This document shows positions 20,830 to 30,514 of a stretch of DNA of 30,514 nucleotides, in pieces. The position numbers were made by a program, and so were the translations under genes. The notes beneath the pieces are model-generated. The model was not told the DNA's origin, ran no database searches, and saw only the letters and a list, made by a program, of their open reading frames with translations. Source of the stretch: Pelargonium cotyledonis (taxonomy: Eukaryota > Streptophyta > Magnoliopsida > Geraniales > Geraniaceae); assembly GCA_036897625.1 (NCBI GenBank), contig JAYMTA010000362.1, positions 1-30,514 on the forward strand, read 5' to 3'. Position 1 is the stretch's first letter; each line of letters opens with the position of its first letter.

Positions 20830-23800
20830 ATGGCCAACCCATCTGGGAACCATCAAGAGCCCAGTCATGGACCCTCTTCCATAAATGGGAATGCGAATAA
20901 CGGGAATTCGGTGGTGCCGAAACCCGAAAGTTCGTCTGGGATGATGCACAATCCGGGTGGCGCCATAGAGTGGACCTCCGACGAGCAGTCTGTTCTGGAA
21001 GATGGGTTAACCAAGTAAGTAGCAATTTTGATTTTTGTTGTTGTTTTAGGGGTTGGCGTTTGAGAGCAATCGGTTAATCATGATTTTGAACGTAATGTGA
21101 TTTTTTGTTTTTGTTTTTGTATGATTACTGAAAATGAATCAGGGTTGAGAGCATTTCTTTTGAATTCATTTGGTAAATGGGGATCTTGTGATTAGGGTCT
21201 CTGGGTTATGACTAAAGATTGTGGATTTTCCATTTGTAATTGTAGTTTTTTATTTTATTTTAGTGAACTTGATGAATTTCTGGGAACTTGATATCAGTTG
21301 TATTAGTATATCTATTTAACAATCTTAATTGAGCTTATGAGCTCTTAGTTTTTGTGAATTTGCTATTCCTTTTATACTCCTGCCCTGATCTTTCTCTAAA
21401 GCCTTGTAGTTGCTCAGCTTGGTAGTGTTCTGTAAAACCCTAAAATGATGAAATTAGCTCAGATTTGGTTTAGGAAAAACAACTTTGACTCTAGACGAAA
21501 GCCAAATGTATCAACCAACCAAAGAGCACTCAGAAGTTATATTTGAAATTGCTTTACTAAGATGATAATCCAAGTTGGATAACTTAGTGATTATTGATAA
21601 CGGAGCAGCAGAGCCCAATATAGTGGCACCAAAGAGTCGATTTAGCTGCGATATTGTTTAACATAGGCTTCTAAAAAAAGGTTAAACTTTCCAAACAGAA
21701 GCCAAGGAGCAGCTAACCAACTCATCTGGAACCTTTTCAATTACCTGAATAACTACTATTGCAATCTAATGATTTGCTTAAGTTTTTTCCCGTTAGTATA
21801 AGTATTTTTATTTTTAGGTATGGTTTCAAAGAAGAAGATATTTCATCAGTGCTGAATAGGTGTTCTTAAAGCATAAACCTAATCAGCAAGCTCAGGTTTC
21901 CCATTACCAAATTCTCCAATCTGAGAAGCCATTTTTGGCTCTAAATCATATATGCAAGCCTGAAAGAGGAAAAACATAAGTATTTTGCTACTCATGTAGA
22001 TGCTATATATCCTAATTCAATTTCTCTCTTTCTGTTATTTTCCATTAGTCTCTCAAATTTTGGTCTGATATGGTTTACATACAAGTAATTTATCAAACTG
22101 ATCTGTTGGTGGTATTTCGTGCAGATATGTCTCAGAACCAAACATAATTCGATATGCAAAGATAGCTATGCTGCTACCAAATAAAACAGTCCGGGACGTT
22201 GCGTTGCGTTGCAGATGGATGACAGTAAGCTTTACTATACCTATTTCTTCTGGCTTAGGTTTTGTTGCAAAAATTTGATCTTAAGAGCTGTATTGGGTTA
22301 CTTCACTCATTTACTTACTCGTCATGGTAAAGCCCAAGAAATGACCTTATTTTCCTTTTTGATGTGATTCTCATCATATTGGTTATTTGCCCATATAAAT
22401 TGGAAATTATACAATACCAAATAGCCAATCAAACATTTGGACTTTGTTCTTAGAGTGGTTCTGAGCATGGTTCCAAAATGATACAAGCAGGCTAGTACTG
22501 AATCTGGACCGGTTGCTTAAACTTGCAGGGACTTTCCTTTTCTGCTGTGAGGATTCATCTAGTTTAATACATCTGTGGGAAATTGTAGTAAGTTATAGTA
22601 ATATTACATGAAAAAAATATGGTTTTATGTGTTTTATCATATATATTTCTTTATAGGTATCATATACTGTTATACATTTTTGCTCACAGTGGTTGCCTCA
22701 GTTTGTTCCTCCTTTTTTGAATGTATTTCACATGACATTGGTTTGCCTAGTTTGTAATTTATGCGTCTGATCTTGTTGTGGAACTTCAGTTATCATCTCA
22801 AGGATAAAATGACTGTCCTTACAGATACACTTAAGTTAGGTATCATGAAAAAATGTCGATTCAAATGGATCAATTCCAATTTTTCTTGTACTGGTGATAG
22901 ACGCTGTTTAGAAAAAAAATCAGATAGAAAAGCTTGATAAGTGAGCTTTGGATGGGCCTCATAGATTGGCAAAATAAATTTGTGAAAAGTCTTGTTATCT
23001 TGTATGATGTGTTTCTATTGAATCCATATGAGGCAAGGGCATCAAGAAGTGTTGATTTTTCTAATACACATTTTGGAAGCTGCTTTTGAAGCATTATAGC
23101 TGATTTAATTAATTGTGCAGAAAAAGGAGAATAGCAAGAGGAGGAAGGAAGAACACAATCTAACAAGGAAAAGCAAGGATAAGAAGGTGCATTTCATGTT
23201 TATTTGTATCATGCTTTAATAAGAGATTTAGTTTCAAGCAATCAAGTAAATGACGTGTGGTTTCTGCTTGTGTGATGCTTCTGAGTGTGTTTTGTTTATC
23301 TCATAAGTCCCTCAAACATCAATAATTACTAGAAATCTCATTATTTAAGGTTAGCTTCTGTGAAACATTTTGCCAGAGGTGGGCATTTGAGTGTACTACC
23401 ATACCTATGCCATATTAGGGTTGTTGGAAAGGGATTTGACTGCGACACTTGATCATTACATCTCTTGATAATATGAAACCTTTTTTTTTTTCCCAATCTT
23501 CATCATATATCACCTTTGCAATGGCTGTTTTTAATTGTTTTGTTTATTTTACAACATTTTATGTCCGTATTATTGAACTTGTAATTTTTACTACATATCT
23601 ACTTGTATACATACATAGAGTGTGTCAAAGAAGTTTGGTGCTGTGGTAATGTATGACCAACACATTTGTGCTGTTTATGTAGGATCTATTTTCTTTGGAT
23701 GGGTCTTTAATAATTTGTCATGGTTAAATTATTAAAACTTTTATTTGACCTTCATATGAGCTTGATTGAAGTCAAAGCAATGATGAATGTATGTGCATGA

Positions 23801-26800
23801 AACCAATCATTTGTGGTTTTGTTAAAACATTGTCAAATCAAGCAGTTCTATAGATGTAAAAAGTCCATATTGTTTCAGGTTTATGGTATTAAGGAACATA
23901 TTATAATCCAGTCATCATTTACTTATTGAATTCTTGAATATTCTAAATGTTTCCTTTCTACACAAGGATTTCTTAATAATTTTTTCCTTCTTTTAATTTG
24001 GAAGTCTCTTAAGTTTTCATTTCACATAACATTTTTCTTTAATTTTTAAGTTATCTAATTGTTTCAGTTAAAATGGCCCAATGAATTTGTCAAAGCGGTA
24101 AAGGCTTGACAATTTACTAGCTAGCTTAGTTGTTGCACTATCGATATTATTCATGTTTATTGTTTTTTACCCTTAGGATCAGGATTAGTTTGAAATTATA
24201 GGTTTCTTCATGGTTCTATGCTTGAAAGCAAATTCTTTTGATTTAGGTATCTCTAGTTCCTTTCTCTGAATGCATAAATGTTGACCAACTTCTTATATTT
24301 TGAGTTTAAATTCCTTTGGTTGTGTCTTCTGCTGAAAGATTAACCACGAAGTAGTGGTGAAGAATAATACCAATGGAGAATTTTACATTTAGATTATAGA
24401 TTGAATTGGGACTTATTACAGCAATTATTTGATTCTCTGCTTAGAAGTAATATCATGACATAGTTGTAAGCAGAGGGAAAACAGTGTTTGTATCTGAAGT
24501 ACTTTAATAGGGTAGCATTCTAGTAAGGATCTGGCTGGATCCAAGGGAATATGGCACTAACTTTCTGAAAGTTGCTTAGGGGATAGTTTCTGTATTTCTT
24601 TTGCAGGAAAGAGTTTCTGATCATTCTGCAAAGTCATCACACTTTGCAGCTCGACCAAATATTCCTCCATATGCACAAGTAATGCCTAACGTGGACAATG
24701 ACGATGGCATCCCATACCATGGTCTGGTTTTATTATTTCTTTGATAAAGTTCGAATCTTTCTGAATGATGTTTCCTCTTCTGGTGTTATGTATATATACA
24801 AGATTGACATAGTTAAATTCAATTGTATTTGTGCATCATTTGCGCACTGTACCTTTCCACAATAGTTTCTTGTTGTAGTCTCCAATTTACCAACATTAAT
24901 AGATAAACTGTACATCATTATCTGCATCATAATTGGGTGGCTGGAACTTCTAGTATGGGTTGTAATCTGTTGTTAGGTATGTTCTTAATGCTAATATGTC
25001 ATAAAGGAATTTAGCATTTACAAATGTTTACAATTTCTCGATTAATGGAGTGTACTGTATGATGATGGGGATATGATGGTTGCATAATACTTTAGTTGTC
25101 TGTTGTCTAACTATCTATTATAACATTAACTCTAGTTCCTCTGTTGTAACAGTCAGACAATTATGAGTCTACTTACAATTTGACTAAATTACATGTATTT
25201 GCTAGGGGCCTTAATTAACTTGAATCTTGAGCTGTAATAGGAAATTCACTTATCTTGTTCAGACATGGCTATGAATGTTACATTACGCGGAATATTAGGA
25301 TTCCATGGAACCTTTAGATTAAGTGTCTAAGAACACAGCAATTCTATTGCATGGCCCATTATGAAGATCTTGTAAGCTACTGCATGTTTTGCCCAAACAC
25401 TTACATTTTTTAAAGTCTGCAAATCCAATACAATTATGAAGATCTTGTAAGCTACTGCATGTTTTGCCCAAACACTTACATTTTTTAAAGTCTGCAAATC
25501 CAATACAAAATGATCTTGAATGAGATGTTTTGTAAATTAGAGTGAGATTTCAGTTTGGGAGTTGGTTAGAGGAATAATAATACAGCATAATGGCTAATAT
25601 GTGGATGTGATATATAGCTGTTCAACCATTACTACAAATTTCATATAGGTGATACTAAATGGAGAGGTCTTTCAAAAGACATCCTGCTCTTTAAGTTGGT
25701 GATATTTGTTTTAAATATTGAAACTGTTTGCCTTGGCACTTTCACCTGTTTTATATTATTTGTCATTGGTACTGTGCTGTTCCACTTATATGGTACTTTT
25801 AGCTTGAGATGATGTATCTGTTGTGATAAATGAGGCATTAGTTTTATACTTGTAGAGTCTTTGTGGAAAGTATGCTATTTTAATATTCTTTTCTATCCAT
25901 TGGTTTTACTGAAGAAATACATTGTGATCTTCACAGCAATTGGTGGTCCTATGGGAGATCTCCTTAAGCAAAATGCTCAGGCTCTTGACCAAATTTCTGC
26001 AAATCTTCATGCTTACCAGGTGAAGTACTTACACTAAGTATTTTTATTTATTCATGTTATTCTTGCTAGAAACCAGACACCATATTCTCAAGACATGCAA
26101 TTTAGCAGAGGTAATAAAGGTCAAATTGCTTATTTTGAGGATGCTGATGCATCTTTGATCTGATTCAACTATCTTGCTCTCCTAATTCTTGCCCCCTTGG
26201 TAATTGTCTAACAGAAAGAGCCTTCCCTTTTCAGATACATGATAATTTCGGTCTCTTTTTCCAAGCTCGCAATAACATCTTCAGGATTATGAATGAGTAT
26301 GTTGCAATATTTTCTTTTAAAATTCTGTTATAAAGTCACTTCATGCATAATTTGTTTGTGTACATGGGCAGACTAAATGTATCTTTCCTCATCTCCAAGT
26401 ACATGAAATTGAATTGTTACGTTATATGTTAATGCTGCAGGTGTTTTTTATTTTTATTTTTTGGCTGTCAACTAGTTTGTTATCATTTGTTTCTTACTCC
26501 CAGTAATCAGTTAACTGTGGAATATAAAGCTACCAGTACTAACCCATCTCAGCAAGCGCTTCTATGAATGTCCATTGTGGTAAATTGAATGATTATTGTC
26601 CCCCACTTTGTCTATCTTCCTGTGCCAAATCAGCTTATCATTGAGTCCTTGGGGTCTATATTACCCTGAATGAATTTTTATTACAATGTTTTACTATTAG
26701 ATTTTACATTACGAAGTTGTGAGAAATTTTTGCTTATGAAGATGTAATGTCAAAGTTGATAAGTTGAAAATATCATATTCAATAGCTCCGGCTATAAGCC

Positions 26801-27351
26801 GATTAAAAAATAGCTCCGGCTATAAGCCCATTAAAAAATAGCTCCCTATCAGGAATGTGCTTTTGTGATACCTTTCTTTTTTTCTCCCATGGAATTTTTT
26901 TGAGGCTGATCTCATATGTTGTCAAAAGATTTTAACGAACTTGTATGTGTGGCCATTATCATGTAGCACTGTGTCAGGTTTTCAGTTCCATCAGTAATAT
27001 GTATAGGCCACTTTTATTGATGCTAAAAATATTTTTAGTTTTATGCCGAAGTGTCAGTAGTTCTTCCCTGGAGAAGTAAATAGAAGGTCTGTGCTGGGTT
27101 TTTGTGTGAGCTTGTGTGAAAGATGGTTAGTGGTAACACTACTATGTTATGAAGTGTAAATATATGTATACTGTTTGTCGAAGAAGTTGGTTGATATTGT
27201 TAGTTTGGTAGTGGTTGATACCGGTGCATGTTTGTGTGTGTGCAGTTTGGATGATACGCCAAACATAATGAAGCAGATGCCTCCACTTCCAGTGAAGTTG
27301 AACGAGGAGCTAGTAAGCACCATACTTTCCCAATCACCCCTTCAAATTTAG
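20830..27351 (+). CDS. DUF3755 family protein with SANT/Myb-like domain, 7 exons
   Basis: Coding exons are 20830-21014, 22125-22224, 23121-23186, 24607-24721, 25937-26019, 26235-26296 and 27246-27351. They give 717 nt and 238 aa with frame kept at every join and GT-AG introns throughout. Residues 1-45 are a low-complexity Asn/Ser/Gly/Pro tail. Residues 46-95 (EWTSDEQSVLEDGL to VRDVALRCRWM) form a SANT/Myb-like helical domain. Residues 96-117, encoded by exon 3 alone, are strongly basic and look like a nuclear localisation signal. Residues 156-225 (AIGGPMGDLLKQNAQALDQI, then FFQARNNIFRIMNDL, KQMPPLPVKLNEEL) form the conserved C-terminal block of this plant family. The role is not established; a nuclear, possibly chromatin- or transcription-linked function is inferred. 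The final exon reads through CTAGTAAGC, a donor-like site, to the stop TAG. The length is normal as I remember the family. Confidence 0.85.
25358..25507. repeat. Perfect 75-bp tandem duplication in an intron
   Basis: 25358-25432 is repeated exactly at 25433-25507 (ATTATGAAGATCTTGTAAGC ... AATACA). It lies inside the intron between exons 4 and 5 of the DUF3755 gene, away from both splice sites. The absence of any mismatch suggests a very recent duplication, or an assembly artefact. Confidence 0.95.
26781..26847. repeat. 28-bp tandem repeat, about 2.4 units
   Basis: The unit AATAGCTCCGGCTATAAGCC plus GATTAAAA occurs at 26781-26808 and 26809-26836 with one mismatch, with a partial third copy. 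It lies in the last intron of the DUF3755 gene. No function is evident. Confidence 0.85.
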
Positions 27352-27539
27352 CGGTGATCAGTCGGGCTCAGCTCAGTTGATGTGGTTTCCAAATCCAGTA
27401 TCGTCCTTTGACCATGGAATTAACTGTAAATCAAATCAAGTTAGTTAACCAGTCTTTTTCTCTATAATGCTTGGTTTTGAAATTAATTTCAGTATGCAGA
27501 TTGTAGCTTGTAGCCATTAGACATTAGGTGTTGGAAATT

Positions 27540-27545
27540 AATAAA
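27540..27545 (+). terminator. Likely poly(A) signal of the DUF3755 gene
   Basis: AATAAA occurs about 190 bases after the stop codon, in a T/A-rich 3' region. This is a plausible cleavage signal, although plant signals are loose. Confidence 0.4.
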
Positions 27546-27559
27546 TAAGTGGCAGCTTC

Positions 27560-28333
27560 GTTATTGTTATTTCGGTTGTTTTCACAGCTTTATTATTATT
27601 CTGAATTTCATAGTTGGATTGATGAAACTGAAATGTGTCTGTAAAGTTACAAATTCGTGTAAATTCGCTAACTTGTAGACTTTTTCTTTATTGTTTAAGC
27701 CTTTGACGGGTTGAATCTCAACTTGTGTTTTATTTCATTTGCCACTGCTGAGATACATCAAAGTGTGTTTAGATACAGCGTCACGCTTTGTATTGAACTA
27801 AAATTTTCTCGTCCTTTTTCTTTCTCGTTTATGTGGCATTGTTCGTGGTTTATCAATGGTCCAATGAAATTGGCCCGAATATTTAACTGTTCAATTAGTA
27901 CTGTAAATCCTCTGTTGGCATTTGGCAATATAGTTTTTTCTACAAGGTTCCAGACTTTAAAGGCATTTTGCAGATGTGTTTGACCCAAACCATAGTCATT
28001 ATCGATATTAAATAATTTAGGACCATTTTACCCCCACAAAAAAATAACAATAAATTGCTGTTTTTAAATATTTTGGGTTGAAAACACAAGAGAGAAGAGG
28101 ATTGGAATAGATTGGTCCAACTTGCTTCTAATGGTTTAGGTTTAGTTATGAGTCAGAGCTAAAAAAGTTCATTACATTTTATAAATTAAATGGAATAGTT
28201 TATCTCCTAATTTATATTCAAATCTGATTAACATTCCCTTTTGAAGCTATTTATTTGTATATAACATTATATTAATATTAAAGTAAGTTGTACGTCTCAA
28301 CTAAGACAAATAGAAGAAAGAGTTTCAAGCATA
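27560..28333. other. Intergenic spacer
   Basis: No gene is supported. The overlapping plus and minus frames at 27711-27988 have no recognisable features and lie just past the DUF3755 gene's 3' end. Confidence 0.45.
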
Positions 28334-28473
28334 GAGTTAATAACCGAGACAATCAATCAAGTGTACGAGAGTTAATGACCGAGACAATCAATCAAGTGCA
28401 CGAGAGTTAATGACCGAGACAATCAATCAAGTGTAAGAGAGTTAATGACCGAGACAATCAATCAAGTGTACGA
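28334..28473. repeat. 35-bp tandem repeat, four units
   Basis: Units start at 28334, 28369, 28404 and 28439. The unit is GAGTTAATGACCGAGACAAT then CAATCAAGTGTACGA, and copies differ at one or two positions. The units carry no stable open frame. Near-identity suggests a young array. Confidence 0.95.
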
Positions 28474-29311
28474 AAGTTTTACACGTCACAAATGAATATA
28501 TATATATACATGTTTCCAATAAACTTGTGGGATTACTTGTTCAGATAAAATTTAACGGCATTGCTTTCAAATATTAATTATATGACTGAAATCCTTTACT
28601 CCTATATACGCGTGTGTAATGTTTATGTAATGCAAAGAGCCCTCTACAAATTGCAAAATGTGCAATTCCTTAATACCTATCTCAAAGTTTTCTAATACTA
28701 TTTTTGCAAGTTTACGTGATTGCTCAAAAGAAGTATACCATCAACTAATTTCTAGTATTAAAATTGAAAAGTTGAACCAGAAAACAAAGCAATACTAAAA
28801 TATACAAATTATTGCTATGAAAAGACTACATATAAACCTTTTCCATTCCTTATTCTGTTATTGACTTCAATAGTATTATTCAACAAAAAACAGTTTACAG
28901 AGCAAATTTGTTGTTACGAAATAAACTTATTTTTTTACAAAGCAACCAATAAACTGTTGATTTCCTCACAATACAGAGAACCTTAAGACCTATTTTTAAT
29001 TTGACTGTTACTTTTATTTGACAAAAAGGTAGAAGAAAAGCCTCCTTTTTGCACCTTCTTGGCAATTTGTATAAAAATCAACTTTATTGAAAACTATACA
29101 CTTTTTTTTCTTTAGAAATTTAAAAAAAAAAAAAAAAAAAAAAAAGCAAAATTGCACAAAAGCCACCTAAGTCTATATTAGGTTTACATGAAAAATTGAT
29201 GAGCCAACAGCCCGATTATATGGTTTTACTATACTAGTAATGGTATGTTAAAATACCAATCTAGCTAGGATTTTGGTTTTGGGCGATTTTCCTCTTTTAT
29301 GTGTTTCTGCG
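28474..29311. other. AT-rich spacer upstream of the cystatin-like gene
   Basis: No gene is seen. It holds a (TA)n run at about 28498-28508 and a 25-base A-run near 29120-29145, which could be the tail of a decayed retroposon. The promoter of the downstream gene is expected near 29160-29300, but no clear TATA box is evident. Confidence 0.45.
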
Positions 29312-29982
29312 ATGGCCTCCGATTCCGATACCGATTCAGACTCTAAAAATGGTTGATTCATTCTTAGCAATACAGTGGAGTATGATGTTGATTACATGAC
29401 CGTAAGTGAACCAATTCGTAATTGTAATCATGTTTGATCCTTGTTTTGCGATTTAATGTACGAATGAATTATGTGACTGCAGGGACAACCTTTCGAGATT
29501 GGTGATCCGATCGGCTTGGATTCTCCTTACACCGGTGCCCATGAGGAAGCAAAAAAAGCTATATCGGGCCACAACAAACAAATGGTATTGATCGATGCTT
29601 CTTTCTCTAATATAATCTATGTTCTACCTAGGGTTTGATTATAATATTTTTCATATGAACTATACTCTGTTTTGAATATAATTGATGAATGTTGCCTAGC
29701 TAGAGTTTGATTATAATGTACAATTGTACATGGGAAGGGATAAGCTTTAATCCAAATATTTGTGAGCCGGACTATTGGTTTGCATTGCAGGGCACCAACC
29801 TTAGTCTCTCCAAACTTCTCAAGTGCAACATGGTCACATATGAATATCTCTTCTTTACCTTTGAAGCGATAGAGTCCACTACTGGTCAGACTAAAACCTA
29901 TCAGGCCCGTGTGTATGGGCGGGATAAATTCCGGCAACTGATGCTTTTCAGAGAGCACGATCCGGACTTTAAGCAAGCCTAA
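29312..29982 (+). CDS. Cystatin-like fold protein, 3 exons, frame possibly broken
   Basis: Exons 29312-29401, 29483-29584 and 29791-29982 join in phase 0. The acidic MASDSDTDSDSKNG start is followed by an in-frame TGA at 29354-29356, then SNTVEYDVDYMT, GQPFEIGDPIGLDSPY, AHEEAKKAISGHN, GTNLSLSKLLKC, EYLFFTFEAIES and KTYQARVYGRDKF. The helix with AI-x2-HN, then the GTNL and TFEA strands, fits the plant cystatin-like fold; true cystatins inhibit papain-type proteases. The inhibitory Q-x-V-x-G loop expected between GTNL and FTFEA is absent (NMVTYEY stands there), so protease inhibition is unlikely. The TGA makes this a candidate pseudogene; alternatively, translation from ATG 29396 gives a 99-residue protein that keeps the whole fold. 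Donors (ACC|GTAAGT, ATG|GTATTG) and acceptors (CTGCAG, TTGCAG) look sound. I am fairly sure of the fold, less of function or activity. Confidence 0.6.
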
Positions 29983-30004
29983 CTGACATGTAGTATTTGA
30001 TCTG

Positions 30005-30208
30005 TGACTCGTTTGTGAAGAACCATAAATGGTTCCAAGTATTTAATTGATCTTTTGTCATGAATCATGGCATATTCCAGAGGACACAAAGGTATAGTAT
30101 TGGATCTGACTCGTTTGTGAAGAACCATAAATGGTTCCAAGTATTTGATTGATCTTTTGTCATAAATCATGGCATATTCTAGAGGACACAAAGGTATGGT
30201 ATTGGATC
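30005..30208. repeat. 102-bp tandem duplication after the cystatin-like gene
   Basis: 30005-30106 and 30107-30208 are near-identical, with about four differences. The unit begins TGACTCGTTTGTGAAGAACC and includes CATAAATGGTTCCAAGTATTT. It starts 22 bases past the stop codon, so it probably lies in the 3' UTR. The minus-strand 70-residue frame with a doubled peptide is a by-product. Confidence 0.9.
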
Positions 30209-30363
30209 TCTTTTCGATTTGGATCAGTTCTTTTATTACTAGAAGTCTAGAACATCTTAACCGTAGTCATATTTGTAAATTTCATTTTCTTTTGTCAACA
30301 GTAATATTGTTTTTGCTAATATCTATTTTGGATGATTGACATCTCGTCCATTGCAGGTTTATG

Positions 30364-30390
30364 GACGGACAGACAGACAGACAGACAAAC
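30364..30390. repeat. (GACA)n microsatellite
   Basis: About six copies of the tetranucleotide occur, following ATGGACG and ending in AAACG. Confidence 0.9.
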
Positions 30391-30440
30391 GCGGTTTATT
30401 AGTAAACTTGTCTTGTTCTCGTTAGATAGGACTTTAGCTC

Positions 30441-30514
30441 AAATTGGTGGCTGAACTTTGAGTAAAAAGTCAAAGTGGTGGTTGAACTTTCAAAAGGGAC
30501 AAAGGAGTGGCTGG
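30441..30514. repeat. 29-31 bp degenerate tandem array cut by the window edge
   Basis: The first unit (30441-30471) contains AATTGGTGGCTGAACTTTGA. The second (30472-30500) contains AAGTGGTGGTTGAACTTTCA. A third starts AAAGGAGTGGCTGG and runs off the end. Wording of this kind is common at the ends of dispersed plant repeats, so this may be the start of a mobile element outside the window. Confidence 0.6.

Noticed and set aside
21815-21870. Possible extra exon in intron 1 of the DUF3755 gene (after TTTTTAG)
   Set aside because: Including it would break the frame between exons 1 and 2, which join well directly.
27310-27316. Donor-like CTAGTAAGC in the last DUF3755 exon
   Set aside because: Reading straight through gives a family-like C-terminus and a stop; no downstream exon is needed.
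29351-29368. A tiny intron to remove the TGA in exon 1 of the cystatin-like gene
   Set aside because: GT to AG is only about 16 bases apart, far below the minimum plant intron size; splicing to the next acceptor shifts the frame into a stop.
29979-30191. Minus-strand 70-codon frame with a repeated peptide
   Set aside because: The repeated peptide is only the 102-bp tandem duplication read in one frame.

Overview
The window looks like nuclear DNA of a flowering plant, probably a eudicot. It is AT-rich, its genes have many GT-AG introns, and it carries plant MITEs and a tRNA-derived SINE. The proteins that can be assembled belong to plant families. The species cannot be told from the sequence. 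No bacterial-type operon, CRISPR array, rRNA gene or intact autonomous transposon was seen.

Four host genes can be read. (1) A single-exon EC1-type egg-cell-secreted protein (prolamin-like family) lies on the minus strand at 3462-3887. (2) A ten-exon TBC-domain Rab GTPase-activating protein of 690 aa lies on the plus strand at 11478-16999; its eighth intron appears to use a GC-AG splice pair. (3) A seven-exon DUF3755/SANT-like protein of 238 aa lies on the plus strand at 20830-27351. (4) A three-exon cystatin-like gene lies on the plus strand at 29312-29982. It lacks the inhibitory loop motif and has an in-frame TGA in its first exon, so it is either a recent pseudogene or starts at a later ATG. 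The exon joins were worked out by eye from splice signals, reading phase and remembered family sequence. The reading frame is kept across every join in genes 2 and 3.

Layout: 1-3050 is repeat-rich and gene-poor, with a 15-bp repeat array at the left edge and a degenerate 19-bp minisatellite inside an unclassified, possibly LTR-like relic. 3054-3224 is a fold-back element, followed by the EC1 gene. 5096-5337 is a Stowaway-like MITE. 5640-10290 has no convincing gene but holds a broken coding-like relic, a degenerate 17-bp minisatellite and AT-rich spacer. 10850-17000 is the TBC gene. 17000-20560 is spacer with a second MITE, an orphan coding-like fragment on the minus strand and a SINE with clear target-site duplications. 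20560-27560 is the DUF3755 gene, with a perfect 75-bp duplication in one intron. 28334-28473 is a 35-bp x 4 array. The cystatin-like gene follows, with a 102-bp tandem duplication just downstream, and the window ends inside another short tandem array.

The four genes do not form a pathway: egg-cell secretion, Rab signalling, a probable nuclear factor and a cystatin-fold protein are ordinary unlinked plant neighbours. I did not find a previously undescribed system. The most useful leads are the GC-AG intron, the possible leader uORF of the TBC gene, the state of the cystatin-like gene, and two coding-like relics I could not identify.
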